From: QHXN01 sp032162705
GTDB taxonomy: Bacteria; Acidobacteriota; Blastocatellia; Pyrinomonadales; Pyrinomonadaceae
NCBI GenBank assembly: GCA_032162705.1
Contig: JAVRON010000070.1
Span: 1-64,000 of the forward strand
Reading direction: 5' to 3'
DNA length: 64,000 bases
Each line of letters opens with the position of its first letter. Position 1 is the stretch's first letter. A program made the translations under genes and the position numbers. The notes below the pieces were generated by a model, which saw only the letters and a program-made list of their open reading frames with translations, made no database searches and was not told where the DNA came from. Of this stretch, positions 45,408-53,658 are shown piece after piece.

Positions 45408-46067
45408 ATGAAGAACCTTTCCATCCGCCGTTTCAAAGAGGCCGCCTGCCGACTGGCCTCGATTATTTTTCTGCTGTTGATTGTCGCAAGCGCTTCGCTG
45501 GCACAGGCTCCGGGGGGCGTCGGCGCGCCGGGACGCGTCAACCCGAAGGATGAGACCAACGATCAGGTGAACCGTGAGGCGAAGCTCCGCAGCGCGGAGA
45601 TAGGCGCGGCTACTGACATGAGGAATCAGAAGCAACTCATAGCCGCCATCGAACAGACGAAGAATGACTTCAAGCGCATACAGCTCTTACGCAATGACAT
45701 CGTTGACCGTCTTGTGGCAAAGCAGCCGCTCGACTACAAGCTGCTCGGGACGCAGGCCGAAGAGATCAACAAGCGCGCCAATCGCCTGAAGTCGTTCCTG
45801 ATGAAGCCCGCCGCCGAAGATTTGAAGAAGGGCGAGGAGAAGAAAGCGGAAGTGCCACAGGTCGAATACGACGAGGCGGGGATGAAGGCCGCGCTCGTCA
45901 AGCTCTGTAACACGATTCACAGCTTTACCGGCAACCCCATGTTCAAGAATCCCGAAGTCGTGGACGCACAGCAGCCCGCAAAGGCAGGCGGCGACCTTCT
46001 CGTCATCATCGAACTCAGCGAGAACATCAAGAAGAACGCCGACCGGCTTGCCGTCGCGTCGAAGTAG
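45408..46067 (+). CDS. Secreted protein of unknown function (DFKRIQ family, paralogue A)
   Basis: 219 residues, not recognised. It has a signal peptide (FLLLIVASASLAQA), a polar region, then mostly helix. The core segment TKNDFKRIQLLRND, the LDYKLLGTQAEEINKRANRL segment, MKAALVKLCNTI, NPMFKNPEVVD and a C-terminal DLLVIIELSENIKKNADRL are all repeated with high similarity in the gene at 60605-61279, so the two define a family. The ribosome-binding site is excellent (GAGGAG seven bases before ATG 45408). It follows the GH3 gene but has its own promoter, and ends at a strong terminator. Helical and periplasmic or surface-exposed is all that can be inferred. Confidence 0.85.
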   Translation: MKNLSIRRFKEAACRLASIIFLLLIVASASLAQAPGGVGAPGRVNPKDETNDQVNREAKLRSAEIGAATDMRNQKQLIAAIEQTKNDFKRIQLLRNDIVDRLVAKQPLDYKLLGTQAEEINKRANRLKSFLMKPAAEDLKKGEEKKAEVPQVEYDEAGMKAALVKLCNTIHSFTGNPMFKNPEVVDAQQPAKAGGDLLVIIELSENIKKNADRLAVASK

Positions 46068-46093
46068 TAAGCCCGCCAACTCTATCCGTCGCT

Positions 46094-46145
46094 AAAACCG
46101 TCAACGCCTTCTCATCCTTGCGAATGAGAAGGCGTTGACGGTTTT
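46094..46145. terminator. Bidirectional intrinsic terminator
   Basis: A perfect 22-bp inverted repeat, AAAACCGTCAACGCCTTCTC then AT (46094-46115) and its complement (46124-46145), with an 8-base loop. It has a T run on the right for plus transcripts and an A run on the left that reads as T on minus. It sits between convergent genes and should end both transcripts. Confidence 0.9.
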
Positions 46146-46175
46146 ATATCGATTGTCAGTTGAGCGTGTCCCCTA

Positions 46176-47855
46176 TCACTTTCTGCCCTCGCCTTCCACG
46201 ACCTTGATGTACGTGTTGATGGGCGGGTTCGTGAGCCGGTCGGTCTTGCCGCTCGGCCAGCGAATCTCGACGGCGTCGATCTTCGTCGCATCGCCGAGGC
46301 CGAGAATCTCGCGCGGGTCGTGCGAGGCGAGATAGCTTCCGCCCGCGGTCTTCAGACGACTCCGCTTCACCCCACCTGCCTGCCACGTGATGAGTGCGCC
46401 GACCGCCGCCGGATTGCTCTTCGTCGCGACGAGTTGCAGACCCAGCCAGTTGTTACGACTGCCGCCTTCGTTACGAAGCAGGAGGGGAGGCTCGCCGTTG
46501 TTCGAGACGAGCACATCCAGGTCTCCATCGTTATCGAAGTCGCCGACGGCCATCCCGCGCCCCGAGAAGCCCTGCGCGAAGACCGCGCCCGACTGCGCGC
46601 TCACGTTGCGAAAGCCGCGCCCGGTGTTCTCGAACAGAAGCAACGGCTCGCGATACTTCACGCGCGCGACACGCATCTCGATGAGGTCGTCCGGGTGGCC
46701 GTTCACCAGCAGCAGGTCACAATCCCCGTCGTCGTCGTAGTCGAAAAACTTGAGACCCCAGCCGCTCAAGAGCTGTGTCGCGGGCCCGATCTCGCCCGGC
46801 TCGTCCGTGAAGGTCAAGTCCCTCTGGTTTCGGTAGAGACTGAAGAACTCCTGATCGATGTTGGCGACGAAGAGGTCTTGCCAGCCGTCGCCGTCGTAGT
46901 CGGCGGCATCCACGCCCATCCCCGAACGTGGCCGGCCCGCCTCGCTGTAAGCCACGCCCGCGGCCAAGCCCACCTCCTCGAACTTACCGCCTCCCTTATT
47001 GACGAAGAGAAAGTTGGGCATCGTGTCGTTGGCGACGAACAAGTCCAACAGGCCATCATTATTCACATCGGTCGCCACCGCGCCGAACGACTTGCCCGGC
47101 GAGTCCGCGATGCCTGACTCCTTGCTCACGTCCGCGAACGTGCCGTCGCCTCGGTTATGAAACAGATGCGACGGCTGCGGCTTGAAGAAGCGCGGGACGC
47201 AGTAGTAGCGCCGCTTCGATTCGTCGGTGCAATAGAGGTTCTGCGACTTATCGTAGAAGACGAAGCTTGAGACGAAGAGGTCGAGCTTGCCATCGTTATC
47301 ATAGTCGAACCAGACGGCGCACGTTGACCACCCCGGCGCGGCCACGCCCGCCTTCGTCGTCACGTCCGCAAACGTCCCGTCGCCGTTGTTGCGGTAAAGA
47401 ATATTGCGCCCGTAACTCGTCACGTAGAGGTCTTGACGACCGTCGCCGTCGTAGTCGCCCGCGGCCACGCCCATGCCGAACGTGCCGCCCGCAACGCCCG
47501 CTTTGTCGGTTACGTCCGTGAACGTCCCATCGTGATTGTTTCGATAGAGCGCGTTCTTGAGCGGTGCGGGCGGCGCGTAAAAATCCGAAGGGCCGCTGTT
47601 GACGAGGTAGATGTCCATCCAGCCGTCGTCGTCATAGTCGAAGAAGGCGCAGCCCGCGCCCACTGTTTCGGGCAGCCAACGCTCCGCCGAGTGAGCGTTG
47701 TTATGAACCCATGCGATCCGGCTCGACTTGGGAGACACCTCCTCGAAGGTGACGACGGGCTTCTTCGTCGCGGGAGTCTGGCGCGCGCCAGTGCTGCGCG
47801 CGAGGCCGAGGGTCAGCGCAAGCAGCAGCGAAAGAATAGTGGACTTTGCTTTCAC
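46176..47855 (-). CDS. Secreted CRTAC1/FG-GAP (VCBS) beta-propeller protein
   Basis: 559 residues. GTG start at 47855 leads straight into a signal peptide (ILSLLLALTLGLARSTGA). The body is a run of FG-GAP/VCBS blades with calcium-type loops (FDYDDDGWMDIYL, GDYDGDGRQDLYV, FDYDNDGKLDLFV), ending in an ASPIC/UnbV segment (IDAVEIRWPSGKTDRLTNPP). It should be a secreted or periplasmic propeller that binds protein or glycan. It is similar to the product of 49450-51168 and to the middle of the giant protein at 38584. TPR genes alternate with these genes in the cassette. No ribosome-binding site is obvious before the GTG. The physiological role of such proteins in Acidobacteriota is not established. 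Confidence 0.9.
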   Translation of the reverse strand: MKAKSTILSLLLALTLGLARSTGARQTPATKKPVVTFEEVSPKSSRIAWVHNNAHSAERWLPETVGAGCAFFDYDDDGWMDIYLVNSGPSDFYAPPAPLKNALYRNNHDGTFTDVTDKAGVAGGTFGMGVAAGDYDGDGRQDLYVTSYGRNILYRNNGDGTFADVTTKAGVAAPGWSTCAVWFDYDNDGKLDLFVSSFVFYDKSQNLYCTDESKRRYYCVPRFFKPQPSHLFHNRGDGTFADVSKESGIADSPGKSFGAVATDVNNDGLLDLFVANDTMPNFLFVNKGGGKFEEVGLAAGVAYSEAGRPRSGMGVDAADYDGDGWQDLFVANIDQEFFSLYRNQRDLTFTDEPGEIGPATQLLSGWGLKFFDYDDDGDCDLLLVNGHPDDLIEMRVARVKYREPLLLFENTGRGFRNVSAQSGAVFAQGFSGRGMAVGDFDNDGDLDVLVSNNGEPPLLLRNEGGSRNNWLGLQLVATKSNPAAVGALITWQAGGVKRSRLKTAGGSYLASHDPREILGLGDATKIDAVEIRWPSGKTDRLTNPPINTYIKVVEGEGRK

Positions 47856-47925
47856 GTCGGTTGTCTACTGAAATTAAAAAGCCTGTTGCAAAGTGTGGAG
47901 AAGTCCTTCGCCCATGTGCCTTGAG

Positions 47926-48048
47926 AGTAGAGTTGGTTGAGCTTCACCGCAGAGGCGCTGAGTGCACAGAGGGAGCGCAGAGGGTTTCAATTCTCTGCGA
48001 GACTCTGCGTCCTCCGCGCCTCTGCGGTGAAGCTCAACCAACTCTACT
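47926..48048. repeat. Long CAGAG-type inverted repeat, copy 2, with perfect 33-bp outer arms
   Basis: Outer arms 47926-47958 (AGTAGAGTTGGTTGAGCTTC then ACCGCAGAGGCGC) and 48016-48048 are exact reverse complements, and the interior also pairs imperfectly (GCGCAGAGGG against CTCTGCG-type sequence). It lies between two same-strand genes and could end or process the transcript. Confidence 0.9.
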
Positions 48049-48067
48049 TTCAACTTTGACGTAACCG

Positions 48068-49423
48068 TCAGCGCGGGCTTGAAGGCGGGGACGTATCGGC
48101 TTCCTGCGTCTTGCCCGCGCTCTTAAGTTTCTCGACGACGGCCATCTCGGCCTGCGCCCGCTGCGGGTCTTTAAGCTGTGCGTAGAGACGCGCGAGGTTG
48201 TAATGCGCCTTCGAGTCGTCGGGGTTGAGCCGGACGCCCGCTTCAAGCTCGACTTGCGCGCGCGCGTAGTTCTTCAGTTTCAAGTATACGGAGCCGAGCG
48301 CGACGTGCGCGTTGGCGAACGAAGGCGAGAGCCGCACCGCCGTCTCGAAAAACTCTACGGCGCGCGTGTCTTCGTTCTGCTCCTGCGCGACGAGTCCGAG
48401 GTAGTAGAAGGTCTCGGGTGCGGCGGCGTCCCCTTTCACGCTCTTCTCAAGCCACTCGCGCGCCTCGGGAAATTTCTTCTGCTTGAGCAGGATGTAGCCC
48501 AGATACATCTGCGCCTGCGGGTCGTCAGGCCGAAGCTGAAGCGCTTGGCGGAAGATGCGCTCGGCCTCAAATAGGTCGGGCTTCTTAAGCCATGCCGCGC
48601 CAAGTGCGACGAGGTACGCAGGCTCACCGGGCGCGAGCCGCGCGGCACTTTCGAGCGCAGCCCGCGCGTCATCGAAAAGCCCGGACTTCAGCGCGGCCAC
48701 GGCAAAGCGATAGAGCAACTCAGGCGAGTCGGCGATGGCCTCTCTGGCGCGCGTCAGGTAGCGCGCGGCGGCGCTCGCATCTCCCTTCGATTGAGAGACG
48801 AGCGCCATGCCGAGCAGCGCATCGGGGTTCCCGTCCTGCGCGCCGAGCACGAGCATGTAGCTCTCCTCCGCCTTCCCCGCGTCGCCCTTCTTCAGATAAG
48901 CGTCGCCGAGCACGACGGCCAGCACAGGCGTCAGACGGCCCGCACGTCGCTCGTCCTCGACGAGACGGATGCACTCGTCCAAGCGTCCCTGCGAGAGAAG
49001 AAGCCGCGCCAGCTTGTAACCCGCGTCCCCGTTGCCGGGGTCGAGTCGCAGCACCTCGCGAAGCTCTGCGGCGGTCTTCTCCGGCGCGCCTTTGAGCACG
49101 TAGAGGTAGGCCAGATTCATGTGCGCGCCGACGAACTGGCGGTCGGCGCGCACGGCACGCGTGAAGAGCGCCTCGGCCTCGTCGAGCCTGCCCTGCTTGG
49201 CGCGAACCGTGCCGAGCAGATTGAGCGCGAGGGCATCATTCGGCGCAGTCTTTAAGATGGAGTTTAACTGCTGCTCGGCCTCCGTAAGCCGGTTCTCGCT
49301 GATGAGGGCCGCGGCCCGCTCAAGCCGCGCGGGTTGAGCAGGCGCTTGCGCCCGAGCGTCCGTCGCGGCGAGAAGCAGGATGCAGAGCGTGATGACGGCG
49401 AGCCTTGCTGACGGAGCGAACAT
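48068..49423 (-). CDS. Secreted TPR-repeat protein
   Basis: 451 residues. Signal peptide (LAVITLCILLLAATDARA) followed by about ten to eleven TPR units across nearly the whole mature protein (ALALNLLGTVRAKQGRLDEA, YNLARLYAQLKDPQRAQAEM). There is no enzymatic domain. TPR solenoids act as interaction scaffolds; here it is presumably periplasmic or at the outer membrane. The gene follows a CRTAC1 gene on the same strand, 26 bases beyond it (49450 to 49423), so the two are probably cotranscribed and may act together. The fused TPR+CRTAC1 protein at 38584 supports that link by gene-fusion logic. Only a weak ribosome-binding site is seen. Confidence 0.88.
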   Translation of the reverse strand: MFAPSARLAVITLCILLLAATDARAQAPAQPARLERAAALISENRLTEAEQQLNSILKTAPNDALALNLLGTVRAKQGRLDEAEALFTRAVRADRQFVGAHMNLAYLYVLKGAPEKTAAELREVLRLDPGNGDAGYKLARLLLSQGRLDECIRLVEDERRAGRLTPVLAVVLGDAYLKKGDAGKAEESYMLVLGAQDGNPDALLGMALVSQSKGDASAAARYLTRAREAIADSPELLYRFAVAALKSGLFDDARAALESAARLAPGEPAYLVALGAAWLKKPDLFEAERIFRQALQLRPDDPQAQMYLGYILLKQKKFPEAREWLEKSVKGDAAAPETFYYLGLVAQEQNEDTRAVEFFETAVRLSPSFANAHVALGSVYLKLKNYARAQVELEAGVRLNPDDSKAHYNLARLYAQLKDPQRAQAEMAVVEKLKSAGKTQEADTSPPSSPR

Positions 49424-49449
49424 AATTTCAGACGGAGTTGACGGGAGTG

Positions 49450-51168
49450 TTAACGACGAGGGGCGCGGCTGAAGTCCTTCTGCTCGACGAGTCCCTGGCC
49501 TTCTTTGATGGTCAGAATCTTGCCCGCGCTCGCGCCCGTGATCTTATCGACCGCGCCGCCCGGCCAGCGCACTTCAATCAGGTCGATCTTTGTCCGTGCG
49601 CCGAGACCGAAGTGCAAACGTAGGTCGCTCTGCGAGAGATAACTGCCGCCGCTCCGCACCTCGTCCACTTGCACAAGATCGCCGGAGACGATTTTAACAC
49701 GCGCGCCGATGCCGTCACGATTGGCCTTGACGCCGATGGTCTTGATAAGCACCGAATTATTCGCGTTACCGCCGTCGTTGCGCAGGAGTTGCGGCGGGCC
49801 GTCAAGGTCGCCGACGACCAAGTCAACATCGCCGTCGTTGTCGATGTCTCCGAAGGCGACGCCGCGCCCCACACGCTTCTCGGCGAGCGGCGCTCCCGTC
49901 TGCTCTGCCACTTCCGTAAATGTCCCGTCGCGGTTGTTGTGATGCAGGAGCTTGCGCTGGCGATAGTTCTCCAACTGCGGGTAGACGTGGCCGTTGGCGA
50001 CGAAGAGGTCAACCCATCCGTCGTTGTCGTAGTCGAAGAACTTCGTCCCCCAACCGACGAGAGGGAGCGCGACTTCGGCGAGCTTCGCCGAGTAGGAAAC
50101 GTCCGTGAAAGAAAGACGCGCGCCGTTGCGATAGAGCGTGTTGTACTCGTCCGCGAAGTTGGTGATGAAGATGTCGAGGTGGCCGTCGTGGTCGTAGTCG
50201 CCGACGGTCGCGCCCATGCTTCCCTGCTCGCTGCCGTTCTCGTTGACCGCCGTGCCCGAGACAAACCCTAAGTCCTTGAACGTGCCGTCGCCGTTGTTGT
50301 GATAGAGGAAGTTGGGCGTCGAGTCGTTAGCGACGTAGATGTCCGTCAGCCCATCTTCGTCGAAGTCGCCGCAGACGACGCCAAGCCCGTAGAAGCCACC
50401 GGGGTCTGAGACGCCCGCCTTCTTCGAGACATCCGTGAAAGTTCCGTCGCCGTTGTTGTGATAGAGCGAGTCGCCCGCGCCGGGAAGTCCACGCGGGCCG
50501 CACTGCACGGGCACGCCCTTGTACTGGCACGTGCGGCCCTTGCCGAACTCGGGCAGATGCCCGATGTCGAAATCGACGTAGTTGGAGACGAAGAGGTCGA
50601 GGCGACCATCGTTGTCGTAATCGACGAAGGCCGCGCCCGTAGACCAGCGCGGGTCGCCGACGCCCGCCTTCGCCGTCACGTCTTTGAATGTGCCGTCGCC
50701 GTTGTTCTTGAGCAGGTGATTGGGCCCGAGGCATGTGACGTAGAGGTCTTCGTAGCCGTCGTTGTCGAAGTCGCCGACCGCCGCACCCATGCCCCAGCCG
50801 ATATCGCCGACGCCCGCCTTGTCCGTCACGTCTGTGAAAGTGCCGTCGCCGTTGTTTCGGTAGAGGGCGCTGCGGGTCTTGCCACCGGACTTGACGAGAT
50901 CGACCGTCAGCGAGTTGACGAAAAAGATGTCGAGCAGTCCGTCGTTGTCATAGTCGAAGACGCCGACGCCGCCGCTCATCGACTCGACGATGTACTTCTT
51001 CTCGGGCGAAGCGACGTGGCGGAAGGTGATGCCTGCCTGCTGCGTCACGTCCGTGAGTTGGACTTGCGGAGGCGGGACGGCAGCGAATGAGCTTATGTTT
51101 AAAAGCTGTACGACGACGAGCGCCGCAAGCCGGGTCATCTTCGTGGGCAAGCCTGTCCACCTCTCCAT
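49450..51168 (-). CDS. Secreted CRTAC1/FG-GAP (VCBS) beta-propeller protein
   Basis: 572 residues. A short basic start and hydrophobic segment (MTRLAALVVVQLLNISSFA) act as a signal peptide; ATG 51138, just before that segment, is as likely a start as 51168. FG-GAP/VCBS blades carry repeated loops (FDYDNDGLLDIFFV, GDFDNDGYEDLYV, VDYDNDGRLDLFV), followed by an ASPIC/UnbV end (KIDLIEVRWPGGAVDKI). It is a close relative of 46176-47855. Two Cys lie near the centre (GRTCQYKGVPVQCGPRG), possibly a disulfide in the exported protein. It is probably cotranscribed with the TPR gene downstream. No catalytic residues are recognisable; function unknown. Confidence 0.9.
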   Translation of the reverse strand: MERWTGLPTKMTRLAALVVVQLLNISSFAAVPPPQVQLTDVTQQAGITFRHVASPEKKYIVESMSGGVGVFDYDNDGLLDIFFVNSLTVDLVKSGGKTRSALYRNNGDGTFTDVTDKAGVGDIGWGMGAAVGDFDNDGYEDLYVTCLGPNHLLKNNGDGTFKDVTAKAGVGDPRWSTGAAFVDYDNDGRLDLFVSNYVDFDIGHLPEFGKGRTCQYKGVPVQCGPRGLPGAGDSLYHNNGDGTFTDVSKKAGVSDPGGFYGLGVVCGDFDEDGLTDIYVANDSTPNFLYHNNGDGTFKDLGFVSGTAVNENGSEQGSMGATVGDYDHDGHLDIFITNFADEYNTLYRNGARLSFTDVSYSAKLAEVALPLVGWGTKFFDYDNDGWVDLFVANGHVYPQLENYRQRKLLHHNNRDGTFTEVAEQTGAPLAEKRVGRGVAFGDIDNDGDVDLVVGDLDGPPQLLRNDGGNANNSVLIKTIGVKANRDGIGARVKIVSGDLVQVDEVRSGGSYLSQSDLRLHFGLGARTKIDLIEVRWPGGAVDKITGASAGKILTIKEGQGLVEQKDFSRAPRR

Positions 51169-51206
51169 TGCTTATATTACTTCATTGAGTGAAGAGTGAG
51201 ATGAGG

Positions 51207-51297
51207 TTCACCACCGCAGACACAGAGAGCACAGAGGGGCACAGAGAGTTGCTTCTCTCTGTGCCATCTCCGTGTCCTCTGTGTCTGCGGTGGTGAA
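51207..51297. repeat. Long CAGAG-type inverted repeat, copy 3
   Basis: Begins TTCACCACCGCAGACACAGA and ends with TCTGTGTCTGCGGTGGTGAA, with inner ACAGAGAG and CTCTCTGTG also pairing. It lies between two same-strand genes. Its units read CACAGAG rather than GCAGAG, so it is a sequence variant of copies 1 and 2 with the same overall design. Confidence 0.85.
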
Positions 51298-51330
51298 TCG
51301 CCCCTGCTCTATACTCAAGTGAAAGTAATA

Positions 51331-53556
51331 TTAGGGGCTGGTCTGGCCCCGCTCCTTCTCTTTCAACTGCTTGTAGATTTCGAGCTGGCTGTCGCCCTCG
51401 GCCTTGCGCCCGGCGGCGATCAGAGCGCGGCCAAGCTGGTAGCGGACGTAGGATTTTTCGGGCGCGAGCTTGGCCGCCGCTTCAAGATTCTCAAGCGCCT
51501 CGGGGACGTTGCCCTGCTGGAGTAGCGCCTTGCCAAGCTCGTAGCGCGCGTCTGCGAAATCGGGCTTGAGGCCGACGACCTCGCGCATCACACGGACTCC
51601 GCGCACGGCGTCCTGCCGCGCTAAGAGGACGAAGCCGAGATGATATTTGGCCTGCAAGTCCGAAGGATTCAAGGCCAGTTCCGCTTCAAACTCGCGCGCC
51701 GCCTCTTCGAACTTCCCGTCCTTGAGGTGAATGAGTCCCGTGTAGTAGTGCGCGAGCGGCGTGCGCGGGTCGAGCGAGAGCGCCGCACGCAACTCTTCGA
51801 GCGACTTCGCCGTGTCGCCCTGTTCGTAGTAAGCCTGACCCAGAACGATGTGAAGCTGCGGGCTGTTGCCGCTCGTGGCAACCATCTGTTGGACACGGCG
51901 GTTCGCTTCTTCCGTCTTGCCCTGCTTGATGAGCGAGAGGGCGAGCGTGTAGTTGAGTCCGACGTTATCCGGCTTGAGCGCAACGACCTCAAAGAGAAGC
52001 TCGGAGGCGCGCGCGTAGTTCTCCGTCACAAAGTAGCTCATCCCGAGAAGCTGTTTGGCCTGTACGTTCGAGGGACGCGCGTTTAGCTCACGCTCCAAAG
52101 GCGGGATGGCCTCCTTGAATAGTTCGGCTTTGTATGCGGCGAGACCCCAGTTGAAGTCTATGCCTTCGAGCCGTGGGTTCCAACGTGCTGCCGCGGCGAA
52201 CTGTTCAGCCGCGCCGTGGAAGTCTCCTGCTTCGGCACGGAGCAGCCCCACGTCGTTGTGCGCGCTGGCGATGACCTGTCTGTAATAGGACTCGCCGCTC
52301 GTCAAATCCCCCAAAGTCTTTTTGTCGAGCGCGCTCGATTCGGCGACGATGCCTTCGGTCGAGACCATCTCGGGGAACTTATCGGAAGGCTCATGCAGAT
52401 TCTCCGCCGTGAGATAAGCCTCGGCCTTCTCCTTGTCGCGCGTCAAAGACTTGGACTTCAAGTCCGCCGCGAGTTGCAGCTCACGCTCGCCCTCTTCCTG
52501 TCGCCCGGCCTTGAGCAGAGACTGGCCGAGCCGGTAGTGCGCCGTCGCCACCTGATAATCGTTGTGGCTCAACTCGGGGTTGAGGGCGATTGATTTCCTT
52601 AAAGCCTCAATGGCCTTTTCGTGTTGGTTGAGCGATTGATAAGCCTGACCGAGATGAAAGTAAGGGTCGGGGTTGTTAGGCTCTCGCCGCGAGGCTTCTT
52701 CCAGCAGGGCGATTGACGGCTCCCACTTCCGCTGGATGACGTAGATGATGCCGAGGTAGTAGTTGGCGAAGAACTCTTCGGGGTTCGAGGCGAGTTCGAT
52801 CTTGAACTCTTCGGCGGCGTCGTCGAGTCGCGCCGCGCCGTCCTTCAAAAGATACGTCAGCCCGAGATAGTAGTGCGCGCGCGGGAAGTGCGGGTCGAGT
52901 GCGACCGCACGCTTGAACTCTTCGACGGCCTCGGGCAAAAAGCCTGTCTCGCGGTACGCGCGGCCAAAGATGATGTGAAGCTGCGGGCGGTCGCCGAGCT
53001 GCGCGAGCATCGCGGTGTAAATCTCTCGGGCGGGCGCAAGCTCCTTCTGTTTGAGATGCGCGAGGCCGAGCGTGTAGGCGATGTCGTAATCCTTCGGCGC
53101 GAGCCGGAGCGCAGCCTCAAGATGCTCGGTCGCCTTGCCGAACTCGCCGAGCATGAACTGAGACTTGCCCAGCATGTGTTGAGCGCCGACGCTCTGCGGG
53201 TTTAAGGCGAGCGCCTTGCCCGACGTTTCGAGCGCCTTACTGTACGCGCCTGCGTCGAAGTATGCGATTGAGAGGTCGAGCAGCACCTCCTCGGATTCGG
53301 GGTCGAGACGCGCGGCCATCTCCAGCGCCGCGACCGCCTCCTTATACTGTTTCTCGGCGGAATAGATTTTCCCGAGCTTGCCGTAACCTTCCGCAAGGAT
53401 GGCCGTGTACTCGGCCTCTGCCGCGGCGAGGTGGCCTGCGTGCCTCTCGGCTTCCGCCGCTTCGTAGTGCTGCCGGATGGTTCTCTGCTGCGGCGGTGGC
53501 GACTGGAGGACGAAGAGGAGCGGAAGCAGCGACAGGAAGGTCGAACGTAAACGCAT
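51331..53556 (-). CDS. Large secreted TPR-repeat protein
   Basis: 741 residues from ATG 53556, which opens a signal peptide (MRLRSTFLSLLPLLFVLQSP). The longer frame starts at TTG 53583 inside the T run of the upstream terminator, so it is rejected. About 16-18 TPR units fill the protein (YYLGLTYLLKDGAARLDDAA, YHLGFVLLARQDAVRGVRVM), broken by a charged linker near the middle (SKSLTRDKEKAEAYLTAENL). It is a periplasmic or surface scaffold by inference. It is flanked by the CRTAC1 gene downstream and the TonB-dependent receptor-like gene upstream, all on minus. A terminator separates it from the receptor gene, so it may have its own promoter or rely on read-through. Confidence 0.88.
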   Translation of the reverse strand: MRLRSTFLSLLPLLFVLQSPPPQQRTIRQHYEAAEAERHAGHLAAAEAEYTAILAEGYGKLGKIYSAEKQYKEAVAALEMAARLDPESEEVLLDLSIAYFDAGAYSKALETSGKALALNPQSVGAQHMLGKSQFMLGEFGKATEHLEAALRLAPKDYDIAYTLGLAHLKQKELAPAREIYTAMLAQLGDRPQLHIIFGRAYRETGFLPEAVEEFKRAVALDPHFPRAHYYLGLTYLLKDGAARLDDAAEEFKIELASNPEEFFANYYLGIIYVIQRKWEPSIALLEEASRREPNNPDPYFHLGQAYQSLNQHEKAIEALRKSIALNPELSHNDYQVATAHYRLGQSLLKAGRQEEGERELQLAADLKSKSLTRDKEKAEAYLTAENLHEPSDKFPEMVSTEGIVAESSALDKKTLGDLTSGESYYRQVIASAHNDVGLLRAEAGDFHGAAEQFAAAARWNPRLEGIDFNWGLAAYKAELFKEAIPPLERELNARPSNVQAKQLLGMSYFVTENYARASELLFEVVALKPDNVGLNYTLALSLIKQGKTEEANRRVQQMVATSGNSPQLHIVLGQAYYEQGDTAKSLEELRAALSLDPRTPLAHYYTGLIHLKDGKFEEAAREFEAELALNPSDLQAKYHLGFVLLARQDAVRGVRVMREVVGLKPDFADARYELGKALLQQGNVPEALENLEAAAKLAPEKSYVRYQLGRALIAAGRKAEGDSQLEIYKQLKEKERGQTSP

Positions 53557-53581
53557 CGTTAAAGCTTCTTCGGGAGCACGC

Positions 53582-53632
53582 AAAAAAAATTCGGACGGAG
53601 GGCTGAGGTAGATCGTCTTAGCCCTCCGTCCG
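53582..53632 (-). terminator. Intrinsic terminator of the TonB-dependent receptor-like gene
   Basis: Read on minus: stem CGGACGGAGGGCT (53632-53620), a 15-base loop, the complementary arm (53604-53592), then AATTTTTTTT (53590-53582). This is a textbook rho-independent terminator placed about 26 bases after the stop of the receptor-like gene. Confidence 0.9.
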
Positions 53633-53658
53633 TGGTTTCAGCCTCTGGCCGTACTATA

